Positions 1-11,062 of a DNA stretch of 64,000 nucleotides are shown here, piece by piece. The notes beneath the pieces are model-generated. The model ran no database searches. It had not been told where the DNA came from and saw only the letters and a program-made list of their open reading frames with translations. This stretch comes from Gremmenia infestans. Taxonomy: Eukaryota; Ascomycota; Leotiomycetes; Helotiales; Hamatocanthoscyphaceae. The position numbers and the translations under genes were made by a program. Position 1 is the stretch's first letter, and every line of letters starts with the position of its first letter. The stretch is from positions 682,001 to 746,000 of the forward strand of contig JAFEVB010000026.1 of NCBI GenBank assembly GCA_032629725.1. The letters are read 5' to 3'.

Positions 1-2261
1 CTCGTACTGTGAGGCATGATTGCTCCCATCTCTTTCAAGAGAATCTGTCTCACAAGCTCTTCCAAAATCTTCCCGCTTTGTCTGGAGAGCAGTACACGGT
101 CTTCGAGGCACTTCAGCATGTGTAAGATGTGGCCGACTGCTTTCTTTGCTTCTTGCGCCTGGGAGGAAAGTGGTTTGGATAGTGCAACAATACTGAGTAC
201 TATGCCAGCTGTGAATAGATGAATGCCGATGTACGAGACAGCGTGGGTGTCCGTCGCTGCCAGGAGACAATCCCTGTAATTGAATAACTGGGATGTACGA
301 AGAGCCGACTCCCAGCACTGCAGTTTACTGGTGGAGAAGTAATCTTGAGCGTTTACCGGTGTACCAGTATCGCTAGTGTTCTCGTCTAGGCCTGGAGAAG
401 CGCGCTGCATGTGTGGGGGTATGCTGGATCCAGAGAAAGGATGTTGTCCCTGACCATTGTACGATAGAAATGGCCTGTGTAATAGGATCTGTATGTTGTC
501 GTAAGCTAGCTGGAGAGCAAGAGCTTGCATTTTGAAAATGGTTTCGATTGACGACTTTGCGGGGTCAATTTCTTGGCCTCTGTTACTTAGTAGTAACTCT
601 GGGGGAAGTTCGGCGAACCATCTGACCTGCTGCGCGTGTATCCTCTTGATTTTCTTAGACATTTCTGGTAGGGTAGAACTCTGATGGAAATAGAGATCTC
701 CAATGATAGGCGAAGCGATTTTGTAGAGCATGAACTTGCGTCTCTGATACGAGAAAATTGTCACACAGTCCACCGTGCCGTCCTCGAGCGTTTCCATTGA
801 ATTGAGGACCGGATGTGTCAAAGTTGTGTCCTCCATATTTTGCACCATACTTACGCCGCACTCGGAATCCTTAATACAGCAAGGTCTACCGAAGATAATC
901 GATGCAAATCTAGGAGATTCAGTCAAAATGGCGAAGCTAGTTGAGGAAGTGGCTTGACGAACCGGTCAAAGACGTAAAGCGCCCACCACACCCTTTTACG
1001 CTGCTCTCTTACAGTCGCTGTGGATTTCCGCCATGTCGCCTCCCGGTGTAGATTTATTGCCTGAGCACAACGCGCTCCAGCGCCAAGCATGATGAAACCG
1101 AGATTAGGTTTGCCATGGTAAAGGTGTAACGAACTCAGCAATAGGCATATTTGCACACACTCAAGCTCCCCATCATCCAAAATCGTTACCATGTTCTCTT
1201 GTATTTTGGCTAGGAGCATCGACTGCAGGGCGTCGAGGTCAACTTGCAGCCCACTAGCGAGGAGAGCAGCCCTCGTTGCATATCGTGCACCTATCGCAAG
1301 CACGACGAGTGTAAGAGCCACCTTGCGCAGCTGGCTGCGAGGTGCTCTTCCAGAAGCAATCATTTGCTCGTGATTTGCTCTGAAAGTTGGTTCATGAAGA
1401 ACCATCATGAACCAGTGGACAGAAGTAAAGTAGGATTCAACAAGAAAATCCGCCGTCTTCTTTTCCGGGAGGTCTATACCAATTAGATCTCTAATCGTGG
1501 GATCTTCTTCGGTCGACGCTGAGAAATCGGTGTCGGCGTTAGAGCCTCCTGGCAATGCAAATGTTGGGTTCTCTAACGCAGGTTCGAAGGCAGAGTCTTT
1601 CGGAATCTATAACGTAACATGTTTTCGTTAGAGTCTTTCAATCTCGACCCCGCAACTGTCTGGTTATCAAACAATGCTTGAAGCGCTTACTTCTCGTGTC
1701 AACTGTACCGTAGATGTCTCTCGGGCGTCGTTTCTAAATTGAGGGATACTACTAGTACTGGACACACGTTTCCGTTTCTTTATTCCTGCTAGCACGAAGT
1801 CAGAATGCCAGGCGACTAGTTATTAGATATTGTGGTTGCCAAACAGACCTAGGTTCGTGTTCATAGCTGCATGCTGTGGGCCACCTCTTATGTCTTTAGA
1901 TAGTTGTATGATTGTATGTTCTACCCTGTGGTATAACAAGTCAGCTTGAGATAGTGTACAGTCTAAATAATTACAGAAAAGGTTTGAGACAGAACCAGGT
2001 TTAGGCTTGGAAGGCAGGCTTACCCTCCAGGATTGAAAGATTCGGTGATACACTGTGCACCTGAGCGTATGCACAGTGCACAAGGACGTTCTGCATCACA
2101 CTAAGAAAGTGAGCTAAAATTGTCGTTTCTAAGTTCACCGAGAGCTGGAGATATAGAAGACTGATTCGCAGTTTTTGACGGCGACATCGCTCACATGCGG
2201 ACTTTACACGAGTCCTTCCAGGTTGCGTTTCGCCGCCTTGTTCAGGGGATGCACCGGCCAT
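1..2261 (-). CDS. Zn(II)2Cys6 transcription factor with fungal-specific TF domain (3' end beyond window)
   Basis: A binuclear zinc-cluster regulator running off the left edge. Exons read as 2261-2166, 2100-2024, 1925-1849, 1785-1691, 1606-963 and 909-1. The zinc cluster spans exons 1 and 2 with perfect spacing (C-X2-C-X6-C, then C-X5-C-X2-C-X6-C; key pieces CERCRRQKLR and CDAERPCALC). A short helical linker (VEHTIIQLSKDI) and a basic patch (GIKKRKR), probably a nuclear localisation signal, follow. The Fungal_trans-type middle domain lies in the 1606-963 exon (FMMVLHEPTF, RVWWALYVFDRF) and continues as ASIIFGRP. Every junction except the first uses GT-AG in phase. Intron 1 (2165-2101) starts ATCAGT where GTCAGT is expected, although its branch site and AG are normal. 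The gene may regulate the adjacent P450 and SDR (inference). If the odd donor is not spliced it is a pseudogene. Confidence 0.85.
2101..2165 (-). other. Intron with non-canonical AT donor in the zinc-cluster gene
   Basis: Removing exactly this segment joins CRRQKLR to CDAERPC and restores ideal zinc-cluster spacing. It ends in a good branch region and TTCTTAG, but begins ATCAGT instead of GT. The rest of the donor (xxCAGT) looks normal, so one G-to-A change would explain it. It does not look like a U12 ATATCC donor. Confidence 0.6.
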
Positions 2262-3227
2262 ATTTGAGGAGCTCCAGAGTCCTTCGAGCCACCTTTATTG
2301 ATGTGGCTTCTCTTCTTTAGGTCTTTACGGAAAAAAGGTAAGGTGGCCAAGATTAGTTCTCAGCAGGTGGTTGGGGAACCAGAAGAGTGAAGTTGACATA
2401 CTGCCACAACTTGTCGAGTGGGGGGCTTTCTAATAATAAAACATTGACTCCCAGATACCATCAATATGAGAACATAGATCCGCAAACAGGAACGATGTCT
2501 CCATGTGCGGGGTAAGCGTGGGTCGCGTCAGTAGCTCCTTCTAGGTTAGCAACCAGGTGGGCAGCCACCTAAAAGCAGCCACATGAGCTCTGGCTTAGAT
2601 CTGTTTAGCGTACCTAGACCGTGAGAGAGCTCATCATAACTCTCCTACCCCCGGGTTCACTTTTATCTCTTTAGATATTGAAGTATATCAGATTCTCGTA
2701 TATGCGTGGTCTTGGTCCAGCGTGAGCGCGGACTAGGATATACTCGCTCCTCAACTTACTCATTTCCACACCTCAGAGCTAGTCCTAAATAAGCAATTGA
2801 CTTTCATTCCAAGGCCTTCTATGCGGCAAACGCATTTTTTACTCGATAAAAAAAACTAAATATATAAACCAAGTGGTGCATAGGCAGTTTTGATTACATG
2901 TATATCCGTAAGTGAATAAAGATAATAAATTTGACCACTGTTTTTCATCACAACAACTCTTACCACTAGATATTAGCCTGCGTGCTCCATAACGATTTGG
3001 TTTTGTTATCTATATTTAGTCTATATGTAATAAAAGTCACAGGTACAAAGAGCTATACATCATGCAAGTAGGCTATAGTGTTTACAATTAGAAAGTCGTG
3101 ATCAACCTGAACTAATGATCCTGGGCGCGCAAGCTAAGAAGTCTATTCCACATATACACCTCCACCTCACACCGGGGGCCAACCCACTTCACCGCTGGAC
3201 TGGATAATACTTACCATAAACGGCGGC
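2262..3227. other. Intergenic, upstream of the zinc-cluster gene
   Basis: About 1 kb of AT-rich DNA between the start of the regulator and the 3' end of the P450 gene. It has no ORF of note. It should hold the regulator's promoter and the P450 terminator; I see no recognisable element. Confidence 0.5.
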
Positions 3228-5121
3228 TTATCCCCTCTGGACGGTAATTGCCTTTACCATAAGGGGCGGTTTTTCCCAAGCCTGTAACGTCCGGGATTTC
3301 TCCAAAATATTCTTTGGACTCCAATTTGGCGCCCCATCCGTAAATTTCAAGTCCACATGCCAGAGAAGGTGTCCTAACGCGAGCCTCATCTCCATCATCG
3401 CCAAACTACCACCCAATGTCAGCAAGATATCTCACCAGACCGTCTGTAACTTGTGAATCAACCTACTTCTTCCCGATGCAGTTTCTTGGGCCTAGCGAAA
3501 AGGGCTGCATGCCCTCTTTATGATCATCTTTATACTCATCACCTATCCACCTCTCAGGAATAAAAGCATCCGGATTCCGAAAATTAAGGGGGTTGTGCGA
3601 CGCAGACCAGTTCCCCACTGAAACTGTAGTTCCACTTGGAATCTTTAGGCCGTCCACGGTGTCGCCACCCGCCGGCATCATGCGAAGATTTCCAGTTGCG
3701 ACAGGAGGGTGGATTCGGAGACCTTCTTGTATTACCGCGTTTAGGTAGGGCAATTTCTGCAGGGTTGGGTGATCTATGGAATTTGCCGTGGGGAATGTGG
3801 ATCGGATCTCTGCACAAAGGGTTTCGTAGACGCGTGGGTTGTAAAAGAGGTATGCCGTTATGGCGGACAGGGCGGTTGCTGTTGTTTCGGCACCGGCGAT
3901 GCTGGGTTCATTAGTCCGTAGACTCCAACGTGTGGATGCAAGGGACTTACAGGAATAGGCCGGAGTTAGCGATGATCTCCTCCTCGGTAATATCGAAGCG
4001 TTCTTGATTTTTGAGAATATACCAGATGAAATCCCGATGTGAGTCGTCTTCATTGGCGAGGCGTCTGAGAGGTTAGCAGTGGATCAGGAATACCTGTGTA
4101 TCACTCACTGCATCACCTTTAGCCGTGCAAGTTCCATATGCTGCTTGTTTTGGTCTTGCAAATCATTGAATAAAAACATGAGTTTCTTCTGCAGCCAGCT
4201 CCCTGCCGTAGCGGCTCGTCTTGTCACCTGAGTGTAAGCACCGGCTAAAATAGAGCTATACAGCAGAGTGACCCAGTATTGATATTCCCCTACGTCGCAG
4301 TACCCACCGATTAGTATCATCTTAGCAATGCTCATTTTGGGAACTCACCAGCATCCAAACAGCCAAACTTCTCCTTGAGAGCTAGATCACCTATGAGATC
4401 AAAAGTGAGGAAAGTATACCAGTTACACATGTCGGTGTCCAACCCCTCCTTTGCCAACCGCTTCAAGTTCGAAATCATTTTGTCGATATGTGAGACTACA
4501 ATCTCCTCCTGCTCCGCCAACGCCTTCACCGAAAACGCGTGTGATAATACACGCCTCTGTCTTGCGTGGCTCGCCTCGTCAGGCTCCGCAAGAAGCGGTA
4601 CGGTATTCTTTTCACCCACCGATATCAGAGGTCCTCCATGTACCGGATCTTTTGGAAAGTTCTTATGTCCTTGGCGGTGCGCGTAGATATCTTTCCAGGC
4701 CGTGTCTGTGTTGAACGTCAACTCGTTCGGGCCAATGCGTACAACGGGACCTGCGAGGTTCAGTAAGTGAGGCGGGATGAGAAACGGAGTGTACACAGAC
4801 CGTAGTATTCGTGTAAATCTTTCGTTTCCATGGGAAGACGACGGCGGAGCAGCGAGAAGATAATGGGGAAGGATGTGATAGCATTGATTCGGGAGCCGGG
4901 GAAGTTAGAGAGGGGATGGAAATAAAGTCTGTAGATGGAGAGGGCGACAAAATAGAAGGTAGACTTGGACGATTTAGCTGTATTCCTATATTACGGGGTG
5001 TATTGCACAGGTCTGTTGTAGAGCTTACGATGATAGTCACAGCTGCGATGCTGAAGCTCAAGAGTCGGAAGATCGTATACAAATCTACCGTGGTAGACGA
5101 ACCCATTCTTAAAAGTTCCAT
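3228..5121 (-). CDS. Cytochrome P450 monooxygenase (microsomal type)
   Basis: Seven exons join in phase: 5121-5029, 4963-4801, 4750-4349, 4289-4109, 4064-3951, 3901-3467 and 3405-3228, giving 521 aa. The N terminus has a hydrophobic anchor (YTIFRLLSFSIAAVTII), then the YRLYFHPLSNFPGS proline hinge. The I-helix motif AGAETT, the K-helix EGLR (ExxR), the PERW motif and the haem loop FSLGPRNCIGK (FxxGxRxCxG) are all present. The tail NLAMMEMRLALGHLLW follows the haem Cys as usual. The protein should be a class II ER-bound monooxygenase fed by cytochrome P450 reductase. The layout resembles fungal secondary-metabolism P450s such as isotrichodermin C-15 hydroxylase-like enzymes, but the substrate is unknown. 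An in-frame ATG at 5106 is an alternative start. It lies next to the Zn-cluster regulator and near an SDR, which suggests one pathway. No lesion is visible. Confidence 0.9.
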
Positions 5122-6786
5122 CCTTTCGATCCCGTCAAGGTTGGTTATTGCGTCCGAGCAATCAAAATTTAGTTTCTAGTTGACTGACAGGGTAGAGTAA
5201 AATGTGATAAAGAGCGTGCACACAGTGCTGTTGGTTCCTCCCTTATCTTTCTGCAGAAATAATTATGCTGAAGACAGTAGATTCGCCGAAACACTAGTGA
5301 AATGGAGGCGTACGCGAAGTGTGTAAATGCCGAGGAAATAAAGTCTGGGAAATCCTAGCGGCGCTGCTCGGCGGTTGATGGCCGCACTTTTGAATACGAA
5401 GGTAATTGTGTCCTATGGTATACAAATATAATTCAAGTGAACATTAACATTCCACGCAGAAGTATCCCGGCCAACAAAGAATAGCGAAGCACGGAAAACA
5501 AATACCGAAATTATTGACCCCGCAAATCTTTGCTTCTTCGCCTCGAAAATATCTCAACTTGAAACAAACTCATGGGATGCGCCAGTCCCCGATCCAACGA
5601 TCTGTATGACATAGATATATGGCTCCGTACGAACAAATACTGAAGTTATTCATCTTCTACTCCGTAGACTAGACAGACGTAAGACGAGACTGAGGTCCCT
5701 GGTTTATAGCAATACATATCTCTAGAAGAGGTAGGAGATAACAAGGAGAACTTTTCAGCGCCATTAAAGTACGTGGGTATGCTCTCTTGGTGTATTTCCC
5801 ATACATCTCGAGGACACAAGGGCTAAAATTTCTGCTGTTCACAGACAGGAGTTGAAAAAGGTCGAAGCAAATAAGAAGCGATGATCATTGGACTACCAGA
5901 CTTAGACTTGCTGCTTACATAAGCATACTAGACCACAAACTCACTTCGGTTCTGTCGCCACTCTACACAATTCAATACATACCTAGGTACGCGAAAATCC
6001 CCTCATGCTAGCGTCATATAAGTCGAACTTCTTTATATCCTACCCATTTCAATAGCGATCGAACTCTAGAGAGGACACGTGATATGCAACCGTCCTGGTC
6101 TTATTAGCATCACTAGCAAAGTTGTCTACAGTGACTTAGACATAGTTAACAGGAATCGTAATCTTGACATTGTTCGTAGCCTTCCGCAGCGAAGTCGCCG
6201 ACAGTCTTACTGCTGGCCTCATCGCAGAGATTGTTATTAAACTTGAACTTTTCAAGTGTCTTCCTTACTTTCGGAAGTTACTTATATGAATTTTATCCAC
6301 TTACAAGGCGGAGATATAGCCTAATCACCTGCGTCCGGATGATTTGTAGTCGGAATTGATTTATATATGATAAAAGTCGACGTTATCTTGCTACAAGCGG
6401 CACTGACTGCATTCGCGAGCATTGGCTAGAATTGTTGTATCTCCTTTTCAATATTCTATTTGCCATAGGAAGTGTAATTATGCTCTTTGCGTCACCGCAC
6501 ACGCTGCATACACCTTTGGAGGAAGTCGCAGGCTTGTTTGGTGGATGGTGATAATGGTACGATGATCGTATATCAAGGAGATCTGCTTCATCACTAGTTC
6601 AGGCCAGCTCCCGTCAAACTTCAGAACACGCAAGGTTTCAAGCAAGGGCAAAAACATTGTTTGGGTTACTTCTTAGGCACGCGCCCTATAGTGAAGACCT
6701 TTATGTTTATTACGGTTTTTTATATCTTTTTATCTTACAGGAGAACACATCTCATCTTTAATGGTATCTTTAGGTCGAGGAATCCG
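5122..6786. other. Intergenic, 1.7 kb between P450 start and SDR 3' end
   Basis: AT-rich with many stops in all frames. It contains the P450 promoter and one TACTCCGTA motif at 5658-5666. I see no gene or repeat structure otherwise. Confidence 0.5.
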
Positions 6787-7839
6787 TCAATCTCCTTCGC
6801 CTCCGCTCACTCGGAGTATCTGCCCAGAGACGAAACTTGATTCACTGCTGAGAAGGAAGCAAATGGTGGCGGCGAGCTCGTCAGCTTCTCCCATGCGCCC
6901 CATTGGGACTAGGTCTAACCATTTTTTGACGGACTCTTCACTGATTTCGTGTGTCGCGTCCCCAGACCTGATCATTGGTGTATTCGTGGGACCTATAGTA
7001 GAATTACTTAGGATGAGTACTGAGACGTGCCGGAGATTTTAGACCCAGGAGTGCTTACCGGGGGCCACAGCATTAACTCTTATGCCTCGTCCTGAAAATT
7101 CTTTTGACCAGGACCTTGTCAAGCCAAGCACTCCGTGTTTGGAAGCACCGTAAGCAGCGAGTCCTGAGAATCCTTTCAAAGCGGCATTGCTAGCAGTGTT
7201 CACAATAGCTCCAGTCCCTCCTTGCCGGATCATTTGCCTGATCGCTTCTGTGCCCATGTGCCAAACACCCGTCAGATTAACCGCTATGATCTTGTGGAAC
7301 AGGCTGTCGGGAGCGATTTCGCCCTCAGCAGGACATATCCCCGCATTATTCACCAGCGCATCTAGTCGGCCAAACTTCTTGACCACATCTTCAACCAAGG
7401 TATGGCATGCAGCACGTGAGCTGACATCCAAGTGGTAGTAGAAAGGCTTTGCTTCGCCAAAACCTTCACTCATGCTTTGGGGTGCATTTTTGGGCAGGTC
7501 GCCTACTACCGTGATGGCCCCTAGCGATATCAACCTTTTAGTAGTTGCGAGACCAATGCCGGATGCGCCGCCCGTTACTATGATTACTTGACTGTTTAAC
7601 CGTGCCGTGGTTGTTGAACCGGTGCTTGCGATTCCCCGCGCTTGGAACTTTTTGTTGAGTGTGAAGCATTTGGCGCGGCCAGTGACAATAATTTTCTTCA
7701 TATCCAGTTGAGGCCTGAAATGTTGCGCTGTAGAGATGTAGTGAAATTGCCGAAAGCCTAGGATGAGTCTTCTCATATTCGGTCGTGATTTGTAGATGGC
7801 GGGTCCCATCTTGTGATGGAAGTGCGATAAAGTAATCAT
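6787..7839 (-). CDS. Short-chain dehydrogenase/reductase (SDR)
   Basis: Two exons (7839-7059 and 6992-6787) join at a phase-1 intron. The Rossmann motif TGGASGIG, the NNAG motif, the catalytic Ser in VNTASNAAL and the YGASK (YxxxK) pair are all present, so a classical NAD(P)-dependent oxidoreductase is expected. The C-terminal half keeps PMGRMGEADELA and the SGQILRVSGG ending seen in fabG-like SDRs. About 85 residues precede the Rossmann fold. The Arg-rich, acid-free stretch from an in-frame ATG at 7776 (MRRLILGFRQFHYIS) could be a mitochondrial presequence or an over-extended start. The gene is intact. Its place beside a P450, a SnoaL-like ORF and a regulator suggests a tailoring enzyme in the same small cluster; the substrate cannot be told. 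Confidence 0.88.
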
Positions 7840-8289
7840 TATGCAGAAGAAATAATTGGCATCCTTTGGTTCATAACCAACGTTGAAAGTTGTAACAAAA
7901 AGATATAAAAAGCTTTCGATTCATATTGTTATTGTTGTTACTATCATAAGCGAAGAAGCCGGTTAATGATCTCCGCCCAATTTTTATAGCATTTTCGGTG
8001 TTTATGGGTGCGGCGAAGAGTTTCCGTGGCCAGGTACAGCGAAAAAAGGAGAAGGTGTGACATTATTTAGCATTAATTCGCATACTATTAGATTTATAAC
8101 AAAGTAAATACCTACTCTTTTCCGTTCCATATCAATTCTTCGCAAGATCTCTATCGCGATCTTGATTGGCCTATACACAAACACTTACCACCCAAGTCTA
8201 CTCGTACACATTACGTTCTTTCCCCAATACAAACATACCGCCTAATAAGTCGACAGTCGTACTCATTACATTCTTCTCCAATAAACGAA
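7840..8289. promoter_or_regulatory. Divergent promoter between SDR and SnoaL-like ORF
   Basis: A 450-bp AT-rich spacer between two genes transcribed away from each other, so probably a shared control region. No binding site is recognised with confidence. Confidence 0.4.
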
Positions 8290-8589
8290 ATGTCTAGCAA
8301 GTCAGCCCCATCGGTCGAGCAGACACTCCGTATCCTCCAAGACAAAGACGAGCTCACAACTTTGATGAACCGGTACTGCAAAACTGCCGACGTCAAGGAC
8401 TTCCAAGGCTACGCCGACTGTTACGCCAAAGATGGCACCTTGGCATTCGAGCGACTCCACACCACCACCGGGCGAGTTGCCATTGAAGAGAAGGTCCGAA
8501 TCTCTTTGGAGCGGTACGAAGCAACGCAGCATTCTAAGGGGGGTTTCGTGGATACAGATAAGGAATCTAATAAAGCTTGGAAATATTAG
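8290..8589 (+). pseudogene. SnoaL-like (NTF2-fold) protein, truncated
   Basis: A 99-aa ORF resembles the N-terminal half of SnoaL-like/scytalone-dehydratase-like NTF2-fold proteins: a leading helix (LQDKDELTTLMNRYCKTADV), then FQGYADCYAKDGTLAF and a glycine-arginine turn before a second helix (GRVAIEEKVRISLERY). Family members usually run 130-180 aa and continue with several beta strands. Here the frame stops soon after HSKGGFVDTDKE, and downstream frames give no convincing continuation. It is therefore likely a truncated remnant, though a missed intron is possible. Such proteins act as cyclases, dehydratases or hydrolases in polyketide-like pathways. The neighbouring SDR and P450 fit that setting, but the function here is inferred only from fold resemblance. 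Confidence 0.5.
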
Positions 8590-9684
8590 CCTGGCGAACC
8601 TGCAGAAAAGTCATCAAGAAGAGAATATTCTATGACTCTAGAAAAATGGAAGCCGTTTTCACTGAGGCCTTGTTATTTCAATCATCTGAGGAGTAAGCCC
8701 ACAAGGCTCTATGCGCAACGCCGAAGAAAGATATGATTGTCACCTTTGAGTGGTCAGTTCGCCTCATCATCATGAACAGTTGCCACTAGCGCTCTGCCGC
8801 TTCTACTCCTTTTCAAGCCTTCCTTCCTAATTTTCTCTAATCTTGCCTAATCCTGCCTGGTACTCCTTTTTCATCCAACCTTGTCTTAGGTGATTCTGAA
8901 ATCATACATTCTTTCTATGCTTTATCGATGCAATTTCTATGGTATACGGCGTATGCTTACTTGTACGGTCCCCATTTACCCCGCCAACCACCCCACCCCC
9001 ACCTTTTTCCCGCTTCCCCTCCCCCTCTTTTTCCCCCTTGAACGTTATTGATCCTCCAAGCCCCACAAAACGTAGGCTCCCACTTAATGAAATGGCCAGA
9101 AACTCTGGAATCCGAGAACAGTCCACTATGTATGTCGAGGATATCTGTATCTCTTCCCATAGCTAGCAATATCATTTGTTCACTCGCCCTGGGCTTAGTA
9201 TGGCGGACAAATCAAGAATATTTGCCGAGGAAGGAGAGTTTAAGGCACTATATTGGGTCGCTTGCTTGGTCATGTCATACTGTTCCTATGCCCATTCCCC
9301 TGCTTGGGTTACATTGGCCAGCCTTTCCTAAGGCCTAGCAGCATACAGGTTGCTTGGTAAAAGATGAGAGATTAAAGCGCTGTCAGTCAAACATGGTACG
9401 TATCAATGCAGATCCTTCTTTCCTACCCATGCTTAACGTTCGGTCATAGTAAGCCCTTGCTGCTTACCCTCCGAACATATCTATATATGCTCAGAGCTAC
9501 TCCAAAATAGACGTCTATGTCCTGTATGACCTAGAAAATACATGACCTTTCAGCACGCACACACTTGAGTAATTGTATCTAAAGATTCGTTTTACCATCT
9601 TTACAGGAGCTTCTATTGTTTGGGTAGCTCAAAACTGTGTCACATACATCACCACCAAAAACTTGCGAAGAAAAGGCAGTCAAG
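8590..9684. other. Gene-free spacer with a C-rich tract
   Basis: No coding signal. A strongly pyrimidine-biased, C-rich stretch on the + strand covers roughly 8968-9040. The rest is ordinary AT-rich spacer leading into the next gene's promoter. Confidence 0.5.
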
Positions 9685-11062
9685 ATGGCCACGACTTTTG
9701 CAACACCTTACTCGCTCTTACCTAGTCAGCTCATGCCCCTCACCTTGGACAGGGTTCCAGATGATCAAGTAATTCTTGCCTCAACGGTAAATTATCCTTC
9801 AACCCCATACATACTTTTTGGACATCTAGCTTTCATTTGGGGACGACTATGAAAAGCTACCAGCTTTGGAACTTTTAGGATTCTGCCGAGACTCAATCAA
9901 GCTCTTGGGCTTACTGAAAATATGTGGTTGATATCATGGAGCAAGAGTCGTATTGATTTTTATTCAGATCTGGCAACGTATCGCCGCCGACCCGCTCTCA
10001 CACACCATGGGACCCAAGCTTATGCGTTATGTGAACCCGAAAATACACACTGCCATTCAAACAAATACCTTTGCATCTATCCTCGTCGTCGGAGCCCATA
10101 CACGCTCTTCAACAGATATCATTACCGGAAATGAAAAGGCCGACAAACCATTCAACTGGCAACGCCCAACCGCGAAAGTTTTCTATGCGCCCGAGGGGAA
10201 TATTCTGCAACTCAGTGTTATTCCAGGGCACGCATACGTTGAACATTACGCTGCACTGATTGCCACCTACGTGGCGTCAAAGGCCTTTGCCGGAACCCGC
10301 ATCCCAACTGTACATTATCGACTCCCTCCATCAGATGCCTCTGTCACTCTTTTTGCCAACTCGAACCTTCGTCACCTAGGCCCCATTGATATTGCCATAG
10401 TAGGTTATGTGGACTCGCTACCCAACTCTACCGGTCCTGGGGCATGGGAGACTGTAACACATAGCGGAGCGGGAGAGCCTCCTCTCTTCGCATGGAAGAA
10501 ACGCAAGCTACAGAATGGGCGGATAGTAGCGTTTATTGGTTGCACGGCGTGCTATTGGGGAGATATTGGGGGGCAGTTGATTCGGTCACTCAGTGAGCTA
10601 AGTGGCGTACAAGAGGCCATCTATATAGGGAAGCTGGGAACACTGGATGCGAGACATGTACCGAATTCCGTCTTGGCAACAGGTTCTTGCAGCAAGTTTC
10701 ACAATGGCGGGATGGTGGAATGGGAGAGTGTGCTTGATAGGGCGGTGCAGGGATCACGCATAGTGGTGAACGGTGTTCATTGTACTGTTGCCACATCATT
10801 GTCTGAGACAAAGGAGTGGGCACGAGACTGGAAAACCAAAGCGGACTGGGTTGACCCCGAAATTGGGCATATGGCGCGCGTAAGTATAGAGAGAGGCGTG
10901 TTGTTTGGATACTTGCATGTTGTATCCGATAACCTATCGCGAGAGGGACTTGAGGGATTAGTAGATGAGAGAAAAGCAACGATTGTAGCAGATCGGAAGA
11001 AGCTGCTCGAGGAAGTGGAATGGGTTCTAGAAAGGTATTTCAACGAGATTGGAGAAAGATAA
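9685..11062 (+). pseudogene. Nucleoside-phosphorylase-like protein, interrupted by in-frame TGA
   Basis: Exon 1 (9685-9786) and exon 2 (9830-11062) join in phase through a 43-nt GT-AG intron. The joined frame reads well (DQVILAST then LSFGDDYEKLPALELLGFCR) until TGA at 9929-9931, and then stays open for 377 codons to 11062. The long part resembles the nucleoside phosphorylase fold: VVGAHTRSSTDI near its start, IYIGKLGTLDARHVPN in the middle, and a C-terminal SIERGVLFGYLHVVSDNL placed like the E-x-A...SD segment of purine or uridine phosphorylases. No intron with acceptable sites and phase removes the TGA. Either the gene is broken (a TGG-to-TGA change would fit) or translation starts downstream, for example at the ATG of MGPKLMRYVNPKI. 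The substrate is unknown and the family call is moderate. Confidence 0.55.

Noticed and set aside
1926..2023. Apparent frameshift between zinc cluster and linker of the left-edge regulator
   Set aside because: An acceptor CCACAG with a CTGAC branch site gives an in-phase exon at 1925-1849.
4964..5028. Apparent phase error at the first P450 intron
   Set aside because: Using the AAG acceptor just before TCTACC joins the exons in phase and the full CDS length is divisible by three, so no lesion is needed.
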